A stretch of 34,705 nt of DNA, taken from contig CASFJV010000051.1 of the NCBI GenBank assembly GCA_949295125.1, positions 1 through 34,705 of the forward strand. Reading direction: 5' to 3'. The first letter of the stretch is position 1, and each line of letters opens with the position of its first letter. Below are positions 28,947-34,705 of this stretch, in pieces. The notes beneath the pieces were generated by a model that saw only the letters and a program-made list of their open reading frames with translations, was not told the origin of the DNA and made no database searches. Source of the DNA: an uncultured Spirochaetales bacterium (GTDB taxonomy: Bacteria > Spirochaetota > Spirochaetia > Sphaerochaetales > Sphaerochaetaceae). The position numbers and the translations under genes were made by a program.

Positions 28947-30130
28947 TAGACATCTGTATAGACTTTTCCCATTATTTCCAGGCTTCTTGAGAGAATACCG
29001 TTCATAAAAGCGATCACAGTTCCATAATTCGTGAAAGCAACATTCCTCCTTTCTGCTTCCCTCATACGGCTCAGCACTTCCTTTTCATTGAGCATGCACG
29101 CACCGCAGTGAATGATCAGGCTGTACTTTTCAAGGTTTTCAGGAAATCCCTGGCCGGAAGAGAATTCAAAACTGATATCTTTACCTGTATAGCTTCTGAT
29201 CCAGTTTGGGATCTTTACAGTCCCAATATCTTCACACTGCCTGTGATGGGTGCATCCTTCAGCAATCAGGATGGTATCCTTATCTTCAAGCTTCTTAATT
29301 TTTTCTACCCCTCTTACCGCTTCATCTAGAAATCCTTTATAACGTGCCATGAGAATTGAGAAAGATGTAAGTGGAATGCACTCTGGAACGATCTCAGAGA
29401 CTTTCCTGAATGCCTGGCTGTCCGTTATCACAAGATCGGCTTTATAGCTTAGGCGGGAGAGAGTCTTTTCAAGCTCTGTATCCTTAGTGCATACTGCTAT
29501 GGATCCTGAATCAAGAATATCCCTTATGGCCTGCTGCTGGGGAAGAATCAGCCTGCCCTTCGGTGCTGAGCTGTCTATTGGAATTACAAGAACCACTGTA
29601 GAGCCTTCAGGGATAAGGTCTGAAACAAGTTTCTTCTCATTCTTCTCCTCTCCTTTAAGCCGTGACAGGGCAACTCTGAGATCTTCAATATGCTCTTTTG
29701 TCTTTGCAGAAACATAGAAAAGCCCCTCTTTCCTTTCCTTCAGCTGATCTTCCTTATTAAAGACAACGATATATGGAATGTTTTCAGCTTTGATCTCCTT
29801 TTCTATGTCCTCTGGATAATCTCCGCTTGTGGCATCTGCTACTATCACGGCGGCATCAGCTTTCCTCAGCACCTCCCTGGCCTTCCTTATCCTGAGTCCT
29901 CCAAGTTCCCCCTCATCATCAAGTCCGGGAGTATCTATCAGGACACATGGCCCTATGGGAAGTATCTCCATTGATTTATATACAGGATCTGTCGTAGTCC
30001 CTTTCCTCTCGGAAACAACGGCAATATCCTGATTCGAAACTGCATTGAGCAAACTTGACTTTCCTGCATTCCTGTTGCCGAAGAATGCAATGTGGAAACG
30101 CTCTGAACGAGGTGTGCTGTTCAATCCCAT
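28946..30130 (-). CDS. hydF: [FeFe]-hydrogenase maturation GTPase HydF
   Basis: This is the scaffold protein on which the diiron part of the H-cluster is assembled before transfer to HydA. It has 394 aa. The N-terminal GTPase domain has G1 GNRNAGKSS (residues 18-26), a switch-type GTTTDPV, G3 DTPG (66-69) and G4 NKED. A dimerisation domain follows. The C-terminal cluster domain has CTHHRQCED and, about 50 residues on, IIHCGACML, which make the C-x-H ... H-C-x2-C ligand set of HydF. GGAGGG precedes the ATG, nine bases after hydG. Last gene of the operon. Confidence 0.96.
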   Translation of the reverse strand: MGLNSTPRSERFHIAFFGNRNAGKSSLLNAVSNQDIAVVSERKGTTTDPVYKSMEILPIGPCVLIDTPGLDDEGELGGLRIRKAREVLRKADAAVIVADATSGDYPEDIEKEIKAENIPYIVVFNKEDQLKERKEGLFYVSAKTKEHIEDLRVALSRLKGEEKNEKKLVSDLIPEGSTVVLVIPIDSSAPKGRLILPQQQAIRDILDSGSIAVCTKDTELEKTLSRLSYKADLVITDSQAFRKVSEIVPECIPLTSFSILMARYKGFLDEAVRGVEKIKKLEDKDTILIAEGCTHHRQCEDIGTVKIPNWIRSYTGKDISFEFSSGQGFPENLEKYSLIIHCGACMLNEKEVLSRMREAERRNVAFTNYGTVIAFMNGILSRSLEIMGKVYTDV

Positions 30131-30139
30131 ATCACCCTC

Positions 30140-31558
30140 CTAGAACCTGAAATCCCTTTCGCCATTCTCAATCTTTAGAATCCTTTCCCCTGTGATCTTC
30201 CTGACGTTCTCTTTCGGAATATTCTCCAGTTCCTTCCTAATAAGGGCTTCCCCTATTTCCTTTGTTTCAGGGGATGCATAATCCATCAGGTATTCCTTAA
30301 GCGTCATCAGCGCATTAGGATGGCAGCAGTTCAGGATATTGCCGCTCTTGCAGAGGCTCATGAACCTGTCTCCAGTCCTTCCTTCCCTGTAGCATGCCGT
30401 ACAGAATGAAGGAATATGCCCAAGTTCCATGAGCCACCTTACGACTTCATCAAGGCTCCTGTTGTCACTGACATCAAACTGTGCGGAGTTCTCATCATCT
30501 TCCTCCTCTTCAGCATAGCCTCCGACACTGGTTCTCGAGCCACCGCTTATCTGGGAAATTCCAAGTTCCAGAGCCCTTGCCCTCACGCTTTTGCTCTCCC
30601 TGGTTGAGATGATCATGCCCGTATAAGGAACGGAAATCCTTATGACTGCAATGATCTTCAGGAATGTCTCATCGTCAATGCCGTTATCAAAATCATCCGG
30701 GTTGATATCATCAGCCCTCTTTATCCTTGGAACGCTTATTGTATGTGGCCCCACTCCATGCACTGCCTCAAGATGCTCTGCATGCATTAAGAGTCCAGCA
30801 AGCTCATAGCGGTAAAGTTCAAGGCCAAAGAGCACGCCAAGGCCTACATCATCTATTCCTCCTTCCATAGCCCTGTCCATTGCCTCTGTATGGTAAGCAT
30901 AGTCATGCTTCGGTCCTGATGGATGGAGTTTCAGATAGCTTTCATTATGATATGTCTCCTGGAAAAGGATATACGTCCCGATCCCTGCTTCCTTAAGCCT
31001 ATGGTAGTTTTCAACAGTGGTTGCAGCAATATTCACATTCACCCTTCTTATTGCGCCATTGACATGGTTTATTGAGTAAATTGTCTTTATGCTTTCCAGT
31101 ATGTACTCAATCGGATTGTTCCTCGGATCCTCCCCAGCTTCGATGGCAAGCCTCTTATGCCCCATATCCTCAAGGGCAGTCACTTCCCTTACGATATCCT
31201 CCTGGCTGAGCTTTTTCCTGGCAATATGCTTATTCTTTGCATGGTATGGACAGTACACGCATCCATTCACACAGTAATTGGAAAGGTAAAGTGGGGCGAA
31301 CATCACAATCCTGTTGCCATAGAAATCGAGCTTGATCTCCTTTGCAAGCCTGTAGATCTCTTCAAGGCGCTCCTTATCATCACATGCAAGAAGAAGTGAT
31401 GCTTCCCTGTGGCTAAGCCCCTTTTTCAGCTTTGCCTTTGCTATGATGCTGTCTACCAATGCCAGGTCTGATTTGTTCTCATCTGCCCATTTCAGTGTTT
31501 CGAGAATTTCATCATGGCTGATGAATTCGTCCGCTTTCATAGATTTAACGTCATACAT
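30140..31558 (-). CDS. hydG: [FeFe]-hydrogenase maturase HydG (radical SAM tyrosine lyase)
   Basis: HydG splits tyrosine to p-cresol, CO and cyanide and delivers Fe(CO)2CN units for the H-cluster. It has 472 aa. The radical-SAM cluster motif is C-x3-C-x2-C (Cys96, Cys100, Cys103 in YCVNGCVYCPYH). A BATS-type barrel end follows, and the C-terminal auxiliary cluster motif C-x2-C-x22-C is complete (CTACYREGRTGDRFM to NCCHPNALMTLKEYL). Conserved SGGSRTSVGGY is present. It lies between hydE and hydF on one transcript. Confidence 0.97.
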   Translation of the reverse strand: MYDVKSMKADEFISHDEILETLKWADENKSDLALVDSIIAKAKLKKGLSHREASLLLACDDKERLEEIYRLAKEIKLDFYGNRIVMFAPLYLSNYCVNGCVYCPYHAKNKHIARKKLSQEDIVREVTALEDMGHKRLAIEAGEDPRNNPIEYILESIKTIYSINHVNGAIRRVNVNIAATTVENYHRLKEAGIGTYILFQETYHNESYLKLHPSGPKHDYAYHTEAMDRAMEGGIDDVGLGVLFGLELYRYELAGLLMHAEHLEAVHGVGPHTISVPRIKRADDINPDDFDNGIDDETFLKIIAVIRISVPYTGMIISTRESKSVRARALELGISQISGGSRTSVGGYAEEEEDDENSAQFDVSDNRSLDEVVRWLMELGHIPSFCTACYREGRTGDRFMSLCKSGNILNCCHPNALMTLKEYLMDYASPETKEIGEALIRKELENIPKENVRKITGERILKIENGERDFRF

Positions 31559-31605
31559 ATTATTCTCCTCTTATAGGTCAGGCTTCCCTTCCCTCTCAGA
31601 TTCAT

Positions 31606-32628
31606 TTACGCATCAACATGGCTGTCGCCAAATGTAACGGGGATGGAATACCCCGCTCTTCCAAGCCTTTCTTTCAGGCTGTCTGTGTTCTCCCTCTTTT
31701 TATTGTCATAGATACTGTACTTCCCGCTGACACAGAGCGGAGTGAAATTCGGCATTATCACATTTGCCCCGCTTTCAAGCCCAAGCAGGTCCCCGTTTTC
31801 CACTATGCTTGCCAGCGCTGTAGTGGATGGAAGAAGGACTTTGGGATTCATGATCCTGATAATCGCCAGGAGTTTCAGGGTAAGCTCTGCACTCCCTGAT
31901 TCAAAGTTCTCAAAAGGCGTATTCCGGGCTGCTATGAACGGTCCAATCCCAACCATATGAGGTTTAAAGCTTTTTATGAACATCAGATCCCTGGCAATAT
32001 CCATAGCGCTCTGGTAAGGAGAGCCAACCATGAAGCCACAGCCTGTCTGGTACCCGATATCCTTCAGATCCATCAGTGCCTTTATCCTTTTACTGAGCCC
32101 CTGGCCAGCAGGATGGAGTTTAGAGAAATGGCTTTCCGTTATGCTTTCATGCCTCAGCAGGTACCTTCTTGCTCCAGCCCTGTAAAGCCTTTCATAGCTT
32201 TCCCTGCTCCGCTCCCCGACGGAAAGTGTAATGCGGACATCATAGGATGAGACTATTTTCCCAATTAGGGAAGAAAGGCGCTCATCGGTGAAATATGGAT
32301 CCTCTCCGCTTTGGAGCACTATTGTCCTGAGCCCTTCTGAATAAGCAGATTCAACAGAAGAAAGTATTTCATCATCTGAAATCCTGTAACGCTCTGCTTT
32401 TCTGTTGCCGCACCTCAGGCCACAGTAACAGCAGTTGCATCTGCAATATGATGAGAATTCTATTAATGCCCTGAGAATTACTGATCTTCCGTATTCGCCG
32501 TCCCTTATCCTTACAGCCTCTTTCTGCAAAAGGCAAAGTGTCTCCTTTCCATCATCAAGGATGAGAGATACAAGCTCATCAAATGGCAGATCCTTTTCTT
32601 CTATAAGCTTTCTTGCCAGGTTTATCAT
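31606..32628 (-). CDS. hydE: [FeFe]-hydrogenase maturase HydE (radical SAM)
   Basis: HydE is the second radical-SAM maturase, acting on the cysteine-bound iron synthon from HydG toward the azadithiolate bridge. It has 340 aa. The SAM cluster motif is C-x3-C-x2-C (Cys62, Cys66, Cys69 in SSYCRCNCCYCGLR), with two extra cysteines inside the motif. HydE blocks TIVLQSGEDPYF, RRYLLRHESI and GCGFMVGSPYQ are clear, followed by the partial barrel and BATS end. The start overlaps the upstream regulator-like gene by 4 nt (ATGA), and hydG follows after 47 bases. Confidence 0.96.
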   Translation of the reverse strand: MINLARKLIEEKDLPFDELVSLILDDGKETLCLLQKEAVRIRDGEYGRSVILRALIEFSSYCRCNCCYCGLRCGNRKAERYRISDDEILSSVESAYSEGLRTIVLQSGEDPYFTDERLSSLIGKIVSSYDVRITLSVGERSRESYERLYRAGARRYLLRHESITESHFSKLHPAGQGLSKRIKALMDLKDIGYQTGCGFMVGSPYQSAMDIARDLMFIKSFKPHMVGIGPFIAARNTPFENFESGSAELTLKLLAIIRIMNPKVLLPSTTALASIVENGDLLGLESGANVIMPNFTPLCVSGKYSIYDNKKRENTDSLKERLGRAGYSIPVTFGDSHVDA

Positions 32629-32870
32629 AAGGATGAATAGGCAGTCTTGGCTGAAATGCCATCGAGTTTTCCAATCTTCCCGGACATGGCTGATATCTCA
32701 GACTGCGGAGCATCCACCGCAATGGATATTATGTTTACCCCGCGTGCCCTGTAGGGAACGCCCATTCTTCCTATTATGTACTTACGGTACTCATGCAGAA
32801 TGCCATTCAATGCTTCTACAGAGTCCTCTTTCTCTACAATTATGCCGATTACGGCAACCCTGCTATCCAT
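32625..32870 (-). CDS. TM1266-family protein (iron-only hydrogenase system regulator)
   Basis: This is a short ferredoxin-like/ACT-like protein (81 aa) of the TM1266 family, which is almost always found with hydE, hydF and hydG. The typical pattern is RVAVIGIIVEKEDSVEALNGILHEYRKYIIGRMGVPYR in the N-terminal half and an IISIAVDAP strand followed by a gamma helix ending in GKLDGISAKTAYS. Regulatory function is a database label inferred from structure, not shown. A strong ribosome site AAGGTGG precedes the ATG. First gene of the hyd operon. Confidence 0.9.
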   Translation of the reverse strand: MDSRVAVIGIIVEKEDSVEALNGILHEYRKYIIGRMGVPYRARGVNIISIAVDAPQSEISAMSGKIGKLDGISAKTAYSSL

Positions 32871-32919
32871 AAATCCACCTTATGCGTCAAACTTGTTTTC
32901 TGCTTCAGGAAGCTTAGTC

Positions 32920-32949
32920 ATTCTATTATTATGGAAAGGCATTGTTCAA
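32920..32949 (-). promoter_or_regulatory. Candidate promoter of the hyd operon
   Basis: Minus strand: TTGAAC (32949-32944), an 18-bp spacer, and TAGAAT (32925-32920). The leader then carries a perfect palindrome GCTTC-AG-GAAGC at 32902-32913, which might be an operator or a small hairpin, and a Shine-Dalgarno sequence at 32881-32875. Confidence 0.5.
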
Positions 32950-32980
32950 GAACCTGAACCAGATCCGCCAGGTAAAACAG

Positions 32981-33010
32981 AAAAAAATAAGGCTGTGGAA
33001 ACCCACAGCC
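32981..33010 (-). terminator. Intrinsic terminator of the lipoprotein gene at 33022
   Basis: GGCTGTGG (32991-32998) and CCACAGCC (33003-33010) form a perfect 8-bp stem with a 4-base loop. On the minus strand it is followed by TTATTTTTTT, a classical terminator 11 bases beyond the stop codon. Confidence 0.9.
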
Positions 33011-33021
33011 AGAGCCTTCAG

Positions 33022-33972
33022 TTATGCAGCAGATCCAGTACCCTGACCGCCAGATGATGAAGGAGGAGTCATATTTGCAATTATCTGATCTACATAGGTC
33101 TTTATGAGATCACTTGGAACACTCCATGATCCGGCATATTCACCGCCGTCAATCACGAGGCGCAGTGAAATATGCTCCAGCATGCCATTAAGCAGATTCT
33201 CCAACGCCACAGGATCATTTACATCAACAATATTAGTCTCAATGAGATCATCAAAATCAAGAACTGCAGAAATAGAGTTAATTGAGCTGACAGCAGGATT
33301 AAAGACAGCCTTTACAGTAATTGTTCCGTCAGCAATTGAAGATATCATCGTAGCAAGATCTCCATTCTCATCTTCTGCTACAGATACTGTACCATTCATA
33401 TTTCCATCCATTGAGATATCTATTTTCTGGGAACCAATAGCAATAGAGAAAGTGCCATCAACAACGGAAGTAACTTCATTTGAGCCAGCAGTAAGAAGAT
33501 AGATATCTGCCCAGATAGCTGTAACTTCTTCTGTATCCTTGCCGTCTTCCTTCATTTCCGTAAAGGCCGAACCATTTAATGAATACAAAGCCTTTTTACT
33601 TTCTGGATCAGTTTTCATTTCAAAAGTATTACCGGCTTGGGTAAGTTTTGTTGTTCCATCGACAGCTTTAAGCACTTCAAACCTAAAATCAGTATTTCCA
33701 TTAATCATTGAGATGGTCACTTTTAGGTTATCTGTTTCACCTGTTGCATTGATCTTGATCTCCGTAGTTGGATCCACAGGAGCTTGCCCTTCTTCCGTCT
33801 TCATCATCTCTGTAATCTCAGTTGCAATGGAATTCACTATTCCGCTTAGCTGTTCCTCACTAATGGTACCCCTATTATTCTCAGGTGATGACGGATCTGC
33901 ACCGTTTCCATCACATGAAACCGCAGCAAAGAGCATAAGAAGAACTGACAATACGCTGATTACTTTTCTCAT
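33022..33972 (-). CDS. Lipoprotein of unknown function
   Basis: This is an exported lipoprotein of 316 aa from the ATG at 33972, which has GGAG six bases upstream; an ATG four codons earlier does not. Signal peptide MRKVISVLSVLLMLFAAVSC places the lipidated cysteine at residue 20. The mature chain is acidic and Ser/Thr/Gly-rich, with many short beta strands (KVTISMINGNTDFRFEVLKA, GTFSIAIGSQKIDISMDGNM), and ends in a Pro/Ser/Gly-rich tail. The alternating strands could form a lipid-binding or barrel-like fold, but I recognise no family. Transcribed alone, with a strong terminator. A run of eight A lies between possible promoter elements upstream. Confidence 0.8.
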   Translation of the reverse strand: MRKVISVLSVLLMLFAAVSCDGNGADPSSPENNRGTISEEQLSGIVNSIATEITEMMKTEEGQAPVDPTTEIKINATGETDNLKVTISMINGNTDFRFEVLKAVDGTTKLTQAGNTFEMKTDPESKKALYSLNGSAFTEMKEDGKDTEEVTAIWADIYLLTAGSNEVTSVVDGTFSIAIGSQKIDISMDGNMNGTVSVAEDENGDLATMISSIADGTITVKAVFNPAVSSINSISAVLDFDDLIETNIVDVNDPVALENLLNGMLEHISLRLVIDGGEYAGSWSVPSDLIKTYVDQIIANMTPPSSSGGQGTGSAA

Positions 33973-34107
33973 ACATTTCTCCAAAATCTTAGATTAAGGA
34001 TTAATACAGCCATACCAATCCCCAAGTAAAGAATAATGTATCTTTTTTTTACTGTAAAGATTTACATGATATTTCAACGCATAATAAGGAAGGCATTGCA
34101 AAACTGC

Positions 34108-34132
34108 TGCCGTAAGGATATTTCCTGCGGCA
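34108..34132 (-). terminator. Terminator of the methyltransferase gene
   Basis: TGCCG (34108-34112) and CGGCA (34128-34132) with an inner AGGA/TCCT pairing form a stem. On the minus strand AGCAGTTTTGC follows. It sits a few bases beyond the stop codon. Confidence 0.6.
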
Positions 34133-34135
34133 ACT

Positions 34136-34705
34136 TTACTTTACAGCGCGGCATCTCAGGCGCACATAGTCTATGATCCAGCGGTTATCCCTGCAGAGCT
34201 CTGGCCTTAAAAGGCTTTCGGCCTCCCTCAGGATTTCCTCTCTCTCCTCTTCCCCTATTCCATCAAAGGCCGGAAGGTTGAACATCTTAATCCAGGATAC
34301 TAGTCCATCATCCCCATTCTGCACTGTCGGACGGTCAAAAAGGATTGCATAGTCCACTTTGAATCCAGCCTTTTCAAGCCTTGAGGAATACTCGCCTATG
34401 GAAGGGAAGTACTGCAGGCGCCTGTATTTCCTGTTTCTCCTGGCAAAAAGGCTTTCAAGTGTGGAATGCACTGCCTCTGAACATCCCTTTCCACCCATCT
34501 CAAAAACAAATTCCCCGCCTTTTCTGAGATTGGCATAGACATTGCTGAGCATATTATCCTGCTTCTCTTTATCTATCCAGTGGAGCACTGCATTGGAGAA
34601 AATGAGATCTGCCTTTCCTTCCAGGCTGAATGTGCATGCATCCCCTGAAATGAACTCAAGCTCAGGATAGTCCTTCCTTGCAAGGGCAAGCATATTATCA
34701 GAAGC
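34136..34705 (-). CDS. Class I SAM-dependent methyltransferase (5' end missing)
   Basis: The window ends inside this gene; the frame continues upstream through ASDN before the first ATG, so the N-terminal SAM-binding loop is not seen. The visible 189 residues show motif II/III of a class I methyltransferase (ELEFISGDACTFSL, ADLIFSNAVLHWIDKEKQ, LRKGGEFVFEMGGKG). The SNAVLHWI block and the C-terminal layout resemble trans-aconitate 2-methyltransferase and ubiquinone/menaquinone-type methyltransferases. The substrate cannot be told from the sequence. Confidence 0.88.
   Translation of the reverse strand, partial: ASDNMLALARKDYPELEFISGDACTFSLEGKADLIFSNAVLHWIDKEKQDNMLSNVYANLRKGGEFVFEMGGKGCSEAVHSTLESLFARRNRKYRRLQYFPSIGEYSSRLEKAGFKVDYAILFDRPTVQNGDDGLVSWIKMFNLPAFDGIGEEEREEILREAESLLRPELCRDNRWIIDYVRLRCRAVK

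Noticed and set aside
28946-32870. [FeFe]-hydrogenase structural gene (hydA) next to the maturases
   Set aside because: None of the proteins in the window has the H-cluster motifs; the structural genes must lie elsewhere.
1-34705. CRISPR array, tRNA, rRNA genes or prophage
   Set aside because: No regularly spaced repeats, no cloverleaf with CCA-type end, no rRNA block and no phage structural gene were seen on either strand.

Overview
This is a compact 34.7 kb chromosomal stretch from an anaerobic diderm bacterium. A spirochaete (Sphaerochaeta/Treponema-like) is the best guess. The evidence is two outer-membrane-type beta-barrel paralogues with signal peptides, two lipoproteins, a complete [FeFe]-hydrogenase maturation set, a DUF6062 protein, split transketolase genes, and strong AGG/AGA use for arginine. 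No 16S gene is present, so the assignment rests on gene content only.

Layout. 1-546: tail of an unidentified gene and a gene-free, fold-rich spacer. 547-3140: phage-shock module, with pspF divergent from pspA-pspB-like-pspC and a well-formed sigma-54 promoter preceded by two helically phased palindromes. 3141-6929: thiol peroxidase (bcp), two paralogous outer membrane proteins and an FMN reductase-like protein. 7084-15341: carA-carB, aspS, a HI0933-type flavoprotein, an OsmC-like protein and a hypothetical gene. 15344-18516 (minus): class II aldolase, two transketolase halves and a DUF6062 protein in one operon. 18574-22599: proS, PHP phosphatase, CPBP protease and an XRE-TM-zinc-ribbon regulator. 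22600-24563: a small redox-looking regulon, with a tandem SnoaL-like protein, a YwnA-type Rrf2 regulator and a PPOX-ferredoxin fusion, marked by three copies of the operator TGTAA-N9-TTACA. 24569-25069: O6-alkylguanine-DNA methyltransferase.

25190-28945 is the accessory, scarred part. A response regulator and a ROK sugar kinase have both lost their 3' ends and meet tail-to-tail at one junction near 25355. Next come an IS3-like transposase remnant, an AbrB-XRE antitoxin-like pair behind a perfect 21-bp palindrome, and a surface lipoprotein with a G9 tract inside its signal-peptide codons (a phase-variation candidate) flanked by relic reading frames. It ends with a non-coding locus that I read as two tandem minus-strand small RNAs. 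The first has a full promoter, an intrinsic terminator and two exact copies of ACCUCCUUUUGU, which repeats the 16S anti-Shine-Dalgarno sequence. This is the most likely undescribed system in the window.

28946-32870 (minus) is the operon TM1266-like regulator, hydE, hydG, hydF, which builds the H-cluster of [FeFe]-hydrogenase; no hydrogenase structural gene lies in the window. 33022-33972 is another lipoprotein, and the window ends inside a SAM-dependent methyltransferase gene. Several genes (pspF, osmC-like, PHP, the response-regulator fragment) have a -10 box that puts transcription start at the start codon and no Shine-Dalgarno sequence, suggesting leaderless mRNAs.
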